This document shows positions 44,262-52,124 of a stretch of DNA of 64,000 bases, piece after piece. Every line of letters begins with the position of its first letter. Position 1 is the first letter of the stretch. A program made the translations under genes and the position numbers. Source of the DNA: Pseudobacteriovorax antillogorgiicola (GTDB lineage: Bacteria > Bdellovibrionota_B > Oligoflexia > Oligoflexales > Oligoflexaceae); assembly GCF_900177345.1 (NCBI RefSeq), contig NZ_FWZT01000019.1, positions 62,001 to 126,000 of the forward strand, in the 5' to 3' direction. The notes under the pieces are model-generated. The model was given only the letters and a program-made list of their open reading frames with translations. It was not told where the DNA came from and did not search any database.

Positions 44262-44633
44262 ATGAAGCGCTTACTTATCCTTTTCCTCATGGTGTTCTCC
44301 CAGTCTGATGTATTACTCGCCTCGACAGTATTGAAAGTTAAGGATCGTAGCACGGTCCTAGTCGCGCTCACAAGAGCTGAAGCTGACCAGATCAGCATAG
44401 GTGACAAAGTCACCGTCTTCAAAATTGGTGCAGAAAAAGAGGCTATCGAAGCTAAGGTTATTCGCCTTAAAGAAGGTCACAAGGCCTTGATCACTTCGGA
44501 AGACTTTGTTGAATTCAAAGTTACTGACTCTCTTGACGTTGCGCCCATCATCGAAGATGAGATTGATGATGAAGATGATGACGGCGATTTTGATGAAGAG
44601 CTAGACGAAGACGAAAGCGACGATGACGAGTAA
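44262..44633 (+). CDS. Small secreted protein with acidic C-terminal tail
   Basis: A 123-residue exported protein. The signal peptide is MKRLLILFLMVFSQSDVLLA. A short beta-rich domain follows (STVLKVKDRSTVLVALTRAE, QISIGDKVTVFKIG, EAKVIRLKEGHKALITS). The last 30 residues are almost all Asp/Glu (DEIDDEDDDGDFDEELDEDE...), a likely calcium- or cation-binding tail. The domain resembles a small SH3-like/FlgT-like fold only loosely, so I assign no family. ATG 44262 has GGAG upstream; the frame is open back to 44217. Confidence 0.7.
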   Translation: MKRLLILFLMVFSQSDVLLASTVLKVKDRSTVLVALTRAEADQISIGDKVTVFKIGAEKEAIEAKVIRLKEGHKALITSEDFVEFKVTDSLDVAPIIEDEIDDEDDDGDFDEELDEDESDDDE

Positions 44634-44649
44634 GGCCTACCGTTACGCC

Positions 44650-44668
44650 TAGGGGCTAAGGGCCCCTA
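44650..44668 (+). terminator. Hairpin after the acidic-tail gene
   Basis: Arms TAGGGGC and GCCCCTA with loop TAAGG. No T-run follows, so termination is only probable. Confidence 0.45.
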
Positions 44669-44815
44669 ATCCCTCCTCCCAAATTTTCCAGTCGTCCCAA
44701 GTTAGCTTTGCAGCTGAGTCTCCAATCAACCTATAAATTATTTTGCTACCACCAATTGATCGTCTCCTGAGTACAATTATCGATATAAAACTAGTATGTT
44801 ATGATAAACTTTAAA

Positions 44816-44849
44816 AAAATATAGTATATAATTTAATAAAATATAGTAT
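44816..44849. promoter_or_regulatory. Direct-repeat candidate operator upstream of the HxlR gene
   Basis: AAAATATAGTAT occurs at 44816-44827 and again at 44838-44849, 22 nt (about two helical turns) apart. A looser copy AAAACTAGTAT lies at 44787-44797. The position just upstream of the HxlR regulator suggests autoregulation. Confidence 0.4.
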
Positions 44850-44885
44850 CGTCCGATAAGCATCTTAACAAGGGGGGAGATGATT

Positions 44886-45515
44886 ATGGCAAAACGAAGC
44901 TATCAGCAGAACTGTTCACTTGCCTTTGCACTGGATCTTTTGGGCGAGCGATGGACCCTCTTGATCATTCGAGACTTGCTGCCTGGTCCGCGGCGGTTTG
45001 GAACCCTTCACGAAAACCTGGCGGGGCTGGGAACCAATCTTCTGACCACTCGGCTAAAGGAACTTCAGCAAGCGGGCCTTGTGGAAAAGGTTTCTCAGGG
45101 CCTCCATGAAGGGTATTGGCAGTTGACAGCCTATGGCAGGGATCTAGAACCCATCGTTGTTGCTCTCGCTAAGTGGGGCTTGCACCTAGCAAAGGACCGG
45201 TTCTCCCAAGAAAATCACTGGTCGCCCATGTGGAATTATGTGGCTTGCCGGGCTCGATTTCAGCCTGACAAATGTCAGGAGGCTTCAATTATCGGGCAAT
45301 TCGATATCGATGGCTACGTGTACTGGCTCCAGATTGAGTCTGGAGACTTCACGTTTAGCGAGGGTGATCATCCTAAACCAGACTTTAAGCTTATGACTCA
45401 AAGCGAGCCTTTCAACCAATTCTTGGTCGGGGACTATGCCTTTGATGATTTTGTAGACAAGTTCGTTATAGGAAACTCACAGCAATTTGCACACTGCATT
45501 CAATGCTTTATATAA
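44886..45515 (+). CDS. HxlR-type regulator with C-terminal SCP2-like domain
   Basis: A 209-residue regulator. The N-terminal 100 residues are an HxlR winged-helix domain: NCSLAFALDLLGERWTLLII, RDLLPGPRRFGTLHENLAG, NLLTTRLKELQQAGLVEKV. The C-terminal half resembles an SCP2 sterol-transfer-like ligand domain (FDIDGYVYWLQIESGDFTFS, DFKLMTQSEPFNQFLVGD), so it may respond to a hydrophobic ligand. ATG 44886 is preferred over 44880 because the GGGGGGAG ribosome-binding site is then at normal spacing. It overlaps or precedes the membrane protein gene by a few bases and is probably co-transcribed with it. Confidence 0.85.
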   Translation: MAKRSYQQNCSLAFALDLLGERWTLLIIRDLLPGPRRFGTLHENLAGLGTNLLTTRLKELQQAGLVEKVSQGLHEGYWQLTAYGRDLEPIVVALAKWGLHLAKDRFSQENHWSPMWNYVACRARFQPDKCQEASIIGQFDIDGYVYWLQIESGDFTFSEGDHPKPDFKLMTQSEPFNQFLVGDYAFDDFVDKFVIGNSQQFAHCIQCFI

Positions 45516-45526
45516 GGAGTTATCTC

Positions 45527-45907
45527 ATGCTTAGACTTGTACTATCCCTTAATTTCTTGTCCTGCCTTGTATTTGGGAGTTTATTTGTGCTGAACTCTGC
45601 TCAGGTCATCAAATTCCTGAGCTTTTCCGCAGCTCCGATTGTGATTCAGGGGGCGGGAGCCATACTCTTACTGTTTGCTGCCCACCTACTGACTGCAATT
45701 CTAAGAAAGAATTTTATCAAGTGGGAGATTCTGTACTTTAGTTTTGGTGATGCATTGTGGGTACTGGGCTCAGTTCTGATTTTGCTATTTAGTTCGTGGA
45801 TAGGCTCATATCAAGGAATAATTGCGACGATCGCAGTTGCACTTCTCGTTGCAGCTTTCGCTACGGGACAGTTTCTCTTACTCAGAAGTCAAACAAAGCT
45901 TTCCTGA
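45527..45907 (+). CDS. Four-helix membrane protein next to the HxlR regulator
   Basis: A 126-residue protein with four hydrophobic segments (LVLSLNFLSCLVFGSLFVL, APIVIQGAGAILLLFAAHLL, FGDALWVLGSVLILLF, GIIATIAVALLVAAFATGQF). AAGGAG precedes ATG 45527. It starts 12 nt after the HxlR gene ends, so it is the likely regulated partner. It resembles small DUF-type membrane proteins often paired with HxlR or oxidoreductase genes, but I assign no name. Confidence 0.75.
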   Translation: MLRLVLSLNFLSCLVFGSLFVLNSAQVIKFLSFSAAPIVIQGAGAILLLFAAHLLTAILRKNFIKWEILYFSFGDALWVLGSVLILLFSSWIGSYQGIIATIAVALLVAAFATGQFLLLRSQTKLS

Positions 45908-45996
45908 TCATAAACCTGTGAACCGAGCTTTTTCTTGACGTCTTTTTTGCATGGTCGATATAATAAGGTATTCTCAATAAGATCGTGCAGGGTAGA

Positions 45997-46428
45997 ATGA
46001 TAAACAATCGACCATTAGCTTTTGTGCTGACTACTTACCTTCTCTCTGGTTGTGCAAACTTACATCACATCCAGATCGGTGAGATCGATAATCGACGGGG
46101 TCTGAAACGTGAGCGATTCGAGCTCAAGGTGAGCGAGACAGGTATCAATTTGGATGAGGCTGCTGATATTGCAAAAACTTTTGCAAGCAAGTCTGATAAC
46201 GAGAATATCGAGGCGATCCGCGGTTTTGTAGCGCTTTTTCAACAAGGGCCTAGAACTGGCAACCCCATTTACTTTAGCGAGTATGCGCGGAACTTCTATA
46301 AGGAGATCTATCAAGCCTGCCCGAGAGGCTTGATCAGCGGCCTCAACTCCATTAGGGAGACAAGAAAATATCCAGTTATCAGTGGTGAGATTATTAAGAT
46401 CACAGGCTATTGTCTAACCAAATCATAG
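45997..46428 (+). CDS. Small lipoprotein, first of three in tandem
   Basis: A 143-residue lipoprotein (lipobox YLLSGC) encoding a helical, mixed-charge protein (LNLDEAADIAKTFASK...) and ending in (P)RGLISGLNSIRETRKYPVIS, GEIIKITGYCLTKS. The ending shares GYC with the next protein (ITAKGYC). ATG 45997 has AGGGTAGA upstream; a GTG at 45985 is in frame. It is followed at 11 nt by the second lipoprotein gene. Function unknown. Confidence 0.7.
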   Translation: MINNRPLAFVLTTYLLSGCANLHHIQIGEIDNRRGLKRERFELKVSETGINLDEAADIAKTFASKSDNENIEAIRGFVALFQQGPRTGNPIYFSEYARNFYKEIYQACPRGLISGLNSIRETRKYPVISGEIIKITGYCLTKS

Positions 46429-46438
46429 GTCGATCAAG

Positions 46439-46738
46439 ATGAAGAAAGCTCTAGGCCTCGCGGTCGTCATACTCTTATCGTCATGCGCTTCTTTGCGTAG
46501 TGTTTCCCTCACGCCGATTCCCAAAAAGCGAAAAAATATGGTGTCGGCGCAGGCATCCAAGTGGATCATATTTGGCTTTAACTTTGACAATGATTATGCA
46601 GACCTTGTTACAGCAAGACTGATGGAGAAATGTAATGGTAAACGAATCCAAGGAATTCTTACTAAGGATGAAAATTTTAACTACTTTATCGGTCTTGTGA
46701 TGAAACGTCAGATTACTGCAAAAGGCTACTGTGTTTAG
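46439..46738 (+). CDS. Small lipoprotein, second of three in tandem
   Basis: A 99-residue lipoprotein (lipobox LLSSC). The mature part contains SKWIIFGFNFDNDYADLVTA, then LMEKCNGKRIQGILTKDENF and ends ITAKGYCV. The pattern FGF.....Y...A...L..KC..(G/R)(R/K)I.GI.T is shared with the third gene, so the two are paralogues. It is the middle gene of a tight run. Function unknown. Confidence 0.7.
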   Translation: MKKALGLAVVILLSSCASLRSVSLTPIPKKRKNMVSAQASKWIIFGFNFDNDYADLVTARLMEKCNGKRIQGILTKDENFNYFIGLVMKRQITAKGYCV

Positions 46739-46749
46739 GAGAAAGCTGC

Positions 46750-47061
46750 ATGACCTATCGAACGTGTTTTTTACTACTGATGCTAGGACTAAGCGGCTGT
46801 ACCTATAGCATTCATCAATATCATGTTAGTGATTTCGAAACCGTAGGCACTCAGAATACGAAGGTTATTAAGGCCTATAGCGAGCAATTTGTCGTCCTGG
46901 GTTTCGTAGGTAATACAAATTATGTGGATGATGCTTATCAGAAACTCAAGCGTAAGTGTCGCAGGGGAAGAATCTCAGGTATAACCACTGAGTGGCAAAC
47001 CGCCCACGGCTTTTTCTCCTGGACGAATAAATTATATCTCACAGCATTGTGTAGGGCCTGA
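46750..47061 (+). CDS. Small lipoprotein, third of three in tandem
   Basis: A 103-residue lipoprotein (lipobox GLSGC). It aligns with the second gene through AYSEQFVVLGFVGNTNYVDD, then AYQKLKRKCRRGRISGITTE and LTALCRA at the end. The three lipoproteins probably arose by local duplication and may form a complex at the outer membrane. The run ends about 130 nt before the M20 amidohydrolase. Function unknown. Confidence 0.7.
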   Translation: MTYRTCFLLLMLGLSGCTYSIHQYHVSDFETVGTQNTKVIKAYSEQFVVLGFVGNTNYVDDAYQKLKRKCRRGRISGITTEWQTAHGFFSWTNKLYLTALCRA

Positions 47062-47193
47062 TTGGCCATATAGACTCTTTCAATCCCTTAGCACCCATCA
47101 TCTAGGCAATACCTTCTTGCATATCATCATCGAGGCAAGTAGGTTTAAGGCCGTTCTAATATGGCAGATAACTCTTGTTTTGAAAGGGGTGCT

Positions 47194-48408
47194 ATGATTT
47201 CGATCCGAGAAGATTTAAAGAGATTGGTCGATGATGAGGTCAATCATTGCCTCGATGACGTTATAGGGTTTCGCCATCAGTGTCATCAGTTCCCAGAAAG
47301 AACTTGGCAAGAGGTGGATACAGCCAAACGGGTTGCAGCAGCATTGGCAAAAATCGATGGTATCGAAATCCAGGAAGGCGTTGGCAAACTTGGGGTGGTG
47401 GGCATTCTCAAAGGCGCTAAGCCTGGGTCTACCATAGGCCTTAGAGGTGATATGGATGCTTTGCCTATTCACGAGCTGACCGATGTGCCCTACAAATCCA
47501 AGAATGAAGGCACTATGCATGCTTGCGGCCACGATGGGCACATGGCTAACCTACTCGGAGCTGCTCTCGTTTTGAGCCGCTTGCGGCAACACCTCCACGG
47601 CACTGTGAAATTTATCTTTCAACCAGCGGAAGAGGGCGGTGCTGGAGCCGATCGTATGTGTGATGATGGTGTGCTAGAAGAACCAAGGGTGGATGCCATT
47701 TTCGGAATGCATGGCTGGCCGGAAGCGCCTGAAGGTTCTGTATGGGTTAAGGACGGCCCTATCTTAGCATCTAACACGCAGTTTAAGATCGAGATTCAGG
47801 GAACAGGTTGTCATGCCGCGATGCCCCATCTTGGAACGGACCAAATCCTGGTTGCAGCTAGAATGATTGACAGCCTACAGAGCATCTCGTCACGCACCAT
47901 TGCTCCTACAGAGCCGATTGCGCTAACCATTGCTAAGATCAATGCCGGGACGGCGGTTAATGTTATTCCTAATCAAGCGATATTGGAGGGTACTCTAAGG
48001 ACGGTTTCTGAAGAAACTCGGGATAAGGTTCTTCATAAAATGGAGGTCATGATCCAGGGGATCAGCCAAGCCCATGGGGTAAAGAGTTCTATCGAAACAA
48101 AGCCTATTTATCCAGAGACTAAGAATCACAGCAAACCAACCCAATACTTGGAAGAGGTTTCTCGCCAGCTTCTCGGGCAGGATAAGTTTAAAAATATTCC
48201 TCATCCCTCTATGGGAGCAGAAGATTTTTCTTATTATTTGCAGCGAGTGCCCGGTTGCTTTTTCTTCTTAGGTCTAGATGATGGTAGGAGAGGGGGTTAC
48301 CCCTCGCTGCATGACCCCACGTTTGATTTCAACGATCGGGTTCTTAGCACAGGTATCAAGGTTTTCAGTCATCTGGCCCTTGCCTTTCATCAGTATAATA
48401 GCTTCTAG
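47194..48408 (+). CDS. M20 family amidohydrolase
   Basis: A 404-residue cytoplasmic metalloamidase of the M20D type (N-acyl-L-amino acid amidohydrolase/hippurate hydrolase). Metal-binding motifs: GLRGDMDALPIHE, MHACGHDGHMANLLGAA (Cys-Gly-His), QPAEEGGAGADRM, and near the C-terminus MGAEDFSYYLQR. A dimerisation domain lies between (GTGCHAAMPHLGTDQILVAA). It removes an acyl group from an N-acylated amino acid; the preferred substrate is not evident. ATG 47194 follows AGGGGTG and removes a poorly conserved extension from ATG 47161. Confidence 0.92.
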   Translation: MISIREDLKRLVDDEVNHCLDDVIGFRHQCHQFPERTWQEVDTAKRVAAALAKIDGIEIQEGVGKLGVVGILKGAKPGSTIGLRGDMDALPIHELTDVPYKSKNEGTMHACGHDGHMANLLGAALVLSRLRQHLHGTVKFIFQPAEEGGAGADRMCDDGVLEEPRVDAIFGMHGWPEAPEGSVWVKDGPILASNTQFKIEIQGTGCHAAMPHLGTDQILVAARMIDSLQSISSRTIAPTEPIALTIAKINAGTAVNVIPNQAILEGTLRTVSEETRDKVLHKMEVMIQGISQAHGVKSSIETKPIYPETKNHSKPTQYLEEVSRQLLGQDKFKNIPHPSMGAEDFSYYLQRVPGCFFFLGLDDGRRGGYPSLHDPTFDFNDRVLSTGIKVFSHLALAFHQYNSF

Positions 48409-49559
48409 ATAGCTTTCGACAAGCGCGCCACAGGAAGGTGCTTGCTGTTCCAAGCAAGCATACCACCTTCTAGGTTGTAAACATTTTTGAAGCCGGTGAG
48501 CTGAGCAATGCGAGCGGCTCTTGCGGAACGGCCACCGGAACGGCAGACAAACAGAAAAATCTCATCTTTTGGTAGATGCTTGAGACGAGTTTTAAAATCA
48601 TCACTAATAGTAATGAGATTGGCCCCATTGATATGACTAAGCTCACCTGTAAACTCATCCGGGCGGCGCACATCGATAATATTGTAGCTTCCCAGGCGAT
48701 TGATAACCTCTGCAGGCTTTAGGTCAACAACTTTTGTACCTAAAGTATCGTCGATCAGTTTCGACATTTCGTAGTTAAGGTTTTCTACACGTTTGGCATT
48801 TTCATCTTGAAGCTTGTGAAGCTCGCCCACTTGCTCTTTGCCCTCGTTCATAAATTGTTCGAGAACTACAACCAAACCTCGAACATCATCGAGTACCCGC
48901 TCCAGAATGGTTGCGGTATCGCCAACAGCTGAAATTTCCTCATTGACGAATTGTGATACCGATTCATTCATGATGCTATTTTTTGATGAGAATGAGTCTA
49001 ATGCAACATCCATCTCAGAAAGATAGATTTTAGTTTGATCCGAGAGCTTTTGAATCTCATCGGCAACCACCATAAACGACTTGCCAGCATCGCCGGCGCG
49101 GGATGCCTCTAAGGAGGCGTTAAAGGACAGTAGCTTTACATGTCCTCCGATTTCATTGATGCTTTGAATCCGAGTCACTAGGTTTTTAAGGTCTGAGGAT
49201 TGATCGTTGATGATAGGTTTCAGATTTGAAAGGTTGCTTGTGCTCTCCTCCAGTTGCTTGATGATCGCCATGGATTTTGAGAGGTCCTCCATGGTTCCGT
49301 CTAAGTCACCCTTAAGGTTCATGACAGACTGAAGACTTTTTTGCTTTCTCTCTGTAAATTGACTTAGGTTAGCAACGACCTTATTCATATTGTCTGCGAC
49401 CATATTGGTTTTCTCGTAGATATGATTCGCTAGGTATTTTCTGAGCTTCTGATTCTCTTGTTGATAATCTTTGGCAGGAGTTGCCACCGTGGGCTCGTCG
49501 TCTTTCAATGGGGCTGTCACAGCCCCTATTTTTTTGGACTTTTTAAAAAATCCGAACAT
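48405..49559 (-). CDS. Soluble chemoreceptor-type signalling domain fused to rhodanese
   Basis: A 384-residue protein without membrane segments or signal peptide. The first 280 residues form a long coiled coil with a chemoreceptor hairpin tip (RIQSINEIGGHVKLLSFNAS, LEASRAGDAGKSFMVVADEI, QKLSDQTK). The last 90 residues are a rhodanese domain: YNIIDVRRPDEFTGELSHIN, GANLI, and the active-site loop FLFVCRSGGRSARAA with Cys339. A methyl-accepting-type hub that carries a sulfurtransferase or persulfide-sensing Cys is unusual. It suggests reactive-sulfur or redox input into a chemotaxis-like pathway. The start ATG 49559 is followed by a basic, Lys-rich N-terminus. Its 3' end overlaps the M20 gene by 4 nt on the opposite strand. 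Confidence 0.88.
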   Translation of the reverse strand: MFGFFKKSKKIGAVTAPLKDDEPTVATPAKDYQQENQKLRKYLANHIYEKTNMVADNMNKVVANLSQFTERKQKSLQSVMNLKGDLDGTMEDLSKSMAIIKQLEESTSNLSNLKPIINDQSSDLKNLVTRIQSINEIGGHVKLLSFNASLEASRAGDAGKSFMVVADEIQKLSDQTKIYLSEMDVALDSFSSKNSIMNESVSQFVNEEISAVGDTATILERVLDDVRGLVVVLEQFMNEGKEQVGELHKLQDENAKRVENLNYEMSKLIDDTLGTKVVDLKPAEVINRLGSYNIIDVRRPDEFTGELSHINGANLITISDDFKTRLKHLPKDEIFLFVCRSGGRSARAARIAQLTGFKNVYNLEGGMLAWNSKHLPVARLSKAI

Positions 49560-49635
49560 GAAAATAGTCTCTAAGTTGAGTGAGAAAGGCTCTCCCTGTA
49601 TTCTAGCTTATTTTTCTCACCCCAGGTAGTGCCCA

Positions 49636-50223
49636 CTAGCGGTACTCGCGAACGTCAGTAATCTTCATCCCAGCTGCGAGGGCTCCTTGGATTCCGGGAT
49701 CGGCATCTTCGAAAACCTGGCATTGCTCTGGAGGAATGCCAAGTTCCTTCGCAGCCAACAAGAAAATATCAGGGGAAGGTTTGGGCGCGACATCTGTGTC
49801 GGCTGTGATGATGGTCTTGAAAAGTTCTTTAATACCAATATAGTCAAGGCTGCCATGAACGTGCTTGGCTTGGCCACCGGAAACCACCGCTAGTGGCATG
49901 CGGCCATGGTAGTCTTTAACCAACTGAACAGTGTCTGAAAACGGCTCGAAGTCAGTGACAAACTCCAGAGCAACCTTGTCTTTAAATGCAGCAAATTCTT
50001 CTACCGGCAAGTCGGCATCAAATTGCCTATTGTAAGCGACTATGGTTTCATGGGTCGGAACTCCTGCCATGTCGCTTAGAAATTGGTCGGTGCATTGGCA
50101 GTCCCATTCCTTAAATGCTTTGTGCCACGCTAGAAAGTGAGTATGCATATTATCGACGAGGGTGCCATCACAATCAAATATCAAAGCCTTAACGCCAGGA
50201 AAAATTGTCATTTCTTGCTTCAT
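49636..50223 (-). CDS. HAD-superfamily phosphatase (beta-phosphoglucomutase-like/YqaB type)
   Basis: A 195-residue HAD hydrolase: motif I IFDCDGTLVDNM, motif II VVSGG, motif III/IV APKPSPDIFLLAA and FEDADPGIQGALAAG. Members dephosphorylate sugar phosphates or isomerise them. ATG 50223 has AAAGGA upstream; the longer open frame to 50271 crosses the terminator hairpin at 50242-50266, so it is not used. It follows the PTS EIIC-EIIB gene, so a sugar-phosphate role near glucose uptake is plausible (inference). Confidence 0.88.
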   Translation of the reverse strand: MKQEMTIFPGVKALIFDCDGTLVDNMHTHFLAWHKAFKEWDCQCTDQFLSDMAGVPTHETIVAYNRQFDADLPVEEFAAFKDKVALEFVTDFEPFSDTVQLVKDYHGRMPLAVVSGGQAKHVHGSLDYIGIKELFKTIITADTDVAPKPSPDIFLLAAKELGIPPEQCQVFEDADPGIQGALAAGMKITDVREYR

Positions 50224-50241
50224 ATATCGATCCTTTGTCAT

Positions 50242-50266
50242 AAAAAAAGCTCCCAGAGGGGAGCTT
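50242..50266 (-). terminator. Rho-independent terminator after the PTS EIIC-EIIB gene
   Basis: On the minus strand AAGCTCCC CTCT GGGAGCTT is followed by a T-run. It sits between the PTS operon and the HAD phosphatase gene and could allow partial read-through. Confidence 0.8.
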
Positions 50267-50307
50267 ATCATGTCTAAACTTGCCGGCTCTGTGGTCCGTG
50301 AAAGGGA

Positions 50308-52122
50308 CTAGATGAGCCGGTTGATTTGCTCGCTGCCCAAACCAACGAGTACATGATAGGACTTATCATCGAAAGGTACCACCTGATAATCACTCAGGCG
50401 ATTTTGATCGATGAGGCTAGGGTCTTTCACACGTAAGCGAATCCTAGTCAGGGCACAGCTGGCCTGGTCATCAATATTACTTGTGCCGCCAAAAATCGTG
50501 CGAATCGCATCGGCGTGCTGACGCGCTTCTTGCTCGCTAATCATCTGACTTGGTGGTGCGATGGGCTCCTGAGTTGCACTCGCTTGAGTAGCCATGGGTT
50601 CGCCACCATCTTTGATAATCCGGTCGATTTCTGTTTTCAATATCTCGGATTGAGTGCCAAAAATGGCCTGCACGTTATTGCCAATCTTTAAAACTCCGCT
50701 GGCACCCAGAGCCTTTAAGGTGGCCTCATCGACCTGATCGGTGCTGTTCACTGAAACCCGTAGGCGTGTGATGCAGGCATCCAATGCTGTGATGTTGGCC
50801 GCCCCCCCGAGAGCTGTGAGAATCCGGGCAGCGACGGGAACAAGGCCACCCTGACCAGAGCCCGATGGGCTGCTACTTCCAATTGGGTCAGCAGAGGCCT
50901 CACCTTCAGCTTCACGACCCGGTGTTTTGAGGTTGAACTTCTGGATGCAGAAGCGAAATACACCGTAGTAGACTACAGCATAGATAGGGCCGAGGATGAA
51001 AACCATTCCTGGATTGGTATCCATGGCAAAAAACAGGGTGTAGTCAATGAAGCCGTGGGAGAAGGTGTAGCCCAGTTTAGCTCCAGCCAAATACATGATA
51101 GGGAAGGCGAGTCCAGCAAGCAAAGCATGGACGGCGTAAAGCAATGGCGCAACGAACAAGAACGAGAATTCGATGGGCTCAGTAATACCAGTCAGAAAGG
51201 ACGTCAAGGCCGCAGAGATCATGATACCGCCCACCTTGGTCTTGTTTTCTGGCTTGGCACACTGCCACATAGCGATTGCAGCCGCTGGCAGGCCGAACAT
51301 TTTGAAGAGGTAGCCACCACCTAAATTACCCGCAGTGGGATCACCATTGAAAAAGCGGGTTAGCTCCCCGTGGACCACATCCCCAGAGGCGGTCGCGAAT
51401 TCACCGATCTCGAAAAAGAACGGCACGTTCCAGATGTGGTGGAGGCCAAAAGGAATCAACAGGCGTTCGACGAGTCCGTAGATAAATACAGTTACAGCCA
51501 TATTTCCCGAAACAGCCCAGTCGGACATGCTATCAATCACCCCTTGCACGGGAGGCCAGATAATACTCAGTATAAAGCCAATTAAGATGGCAAGAAATGC
51601 TGTGACGATGGGTACAAAGCGCTTTCCAGAAAAGAAGCCGAGATAAGGCGGCAGCTGAATCTGGTAGAAGCGATTGAACATGGCGGCAGCGGCACAGCCG
51701 ATGATGATACCGCCAAAAACTCCAGTGTTGATGGATTGGATTCCCATGATGGTTTTGGTTTCGATGCCCCAAGCCTGACCCACGACCCCGGTGGTGCCGA
51801 GCATCACCACGTAGCCGATCACGGCAGCAATGGCAGATACTCCATCGTTCTTTGTCAGTCCGAGGGCCGTACCGATGGCGAATATCAGAGCGAGATTGTC
51901 AAAAATGGGGCCACCGCTGGACCGAAGAATCATAAAAAAGGTGCGAAGAGCTTCCGACTCGATAGTGATCACTCCGCGATCCGCTCCGGATAGCAGTGCA
52001 CCACCAATTCCGAGCAAGATACCTGCAACCGGCAGTATTGCTACTGGCAGCATGAGGGAACGCCCAATTTTCTGTAGAAAATCGAAGGCGTTTTTAAAAA
52101 CATTTCCTTGTGCTGTTTCCAT
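50308..52122 (-). CDS. ptsG: Glucose-family PTS permease, EIIC with two EIIB domains
   Basis: A 604-residue membrane permease that phosphorylates its sugar while importing it. EIIC occupies about residues 10-390 (GRSLMLPVAILPVAGILLGI, LIPFGLHHIWNVPFFFEIGE, SFLTGITEPIEFSFLFVAPL). A linker with a Ser/Gly run leads to EIIB with Cys450 in LDACITRLRV, followed by GASGVLKIGNNVQAIFG. A second EIIB-like domain at the C-terminus has Cys556 in ASCALTRIRLRV. The tandem EIIB is atypical. It starts 2 nt after the EIIA-HPr-EI gene ends, so it is expressed with it. Glucose or N-acetylglucosamine are the likely substrates; I favour glucose because a beta-glucosidase gene is adjacent. Confidence 0.88.
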   Translation of the reverse strand: METAQGNVFKNAFDFLQKIGRSLMLPVAILPVAGILLGIGGALLSGADRGVITIESEALRTFFMILRSSGGPIFDNLALIFAIGTALGLTKNDGVSAIAAVIGYVVMLGTTGVVGQAWGIETKTIMGIQSINTGVFGGIIIGCAAAAMFNRFYQIQLPPYLGFFSGKRFVPIVTAFLAILIGFILSIIWPPVQGVIDSMSDWAVSGNMAVTVFIYGLVERLLIPFGLHHIWNVPFFFEIGEFATASGDVVHGELTRFFNGDPTAGNLGGGYLFKMFGLPAAAIAMWQCAKPENKTKVGGIMISAALTSFLTGITEPIEFSFLFVAPLLYAVHALLAGLAFPIMYLAGAKLGYTFSHGFIDYTLFFAMDTNPGMVFILGPIYAVVYYGVFRFCIQKFNLKTPGREAEGEASADPIGSSSPSGSGQGGLVPVAARILTALGGAANITALDACITRLRVSVNSTDQVDEATLKALGASGVLKIGNNVQAIFGTQSEILKTEIDRIIKDGGEPMATQASATQEPIAPPSQMISEQEARQHADAIRTIFGGTSNIDDQASCALTRIRLRVKDPSLIDQNRLSDYQVVPFDDKSYHVLVGLGSEQINRLI

Positions 52123-52124
52123 CC

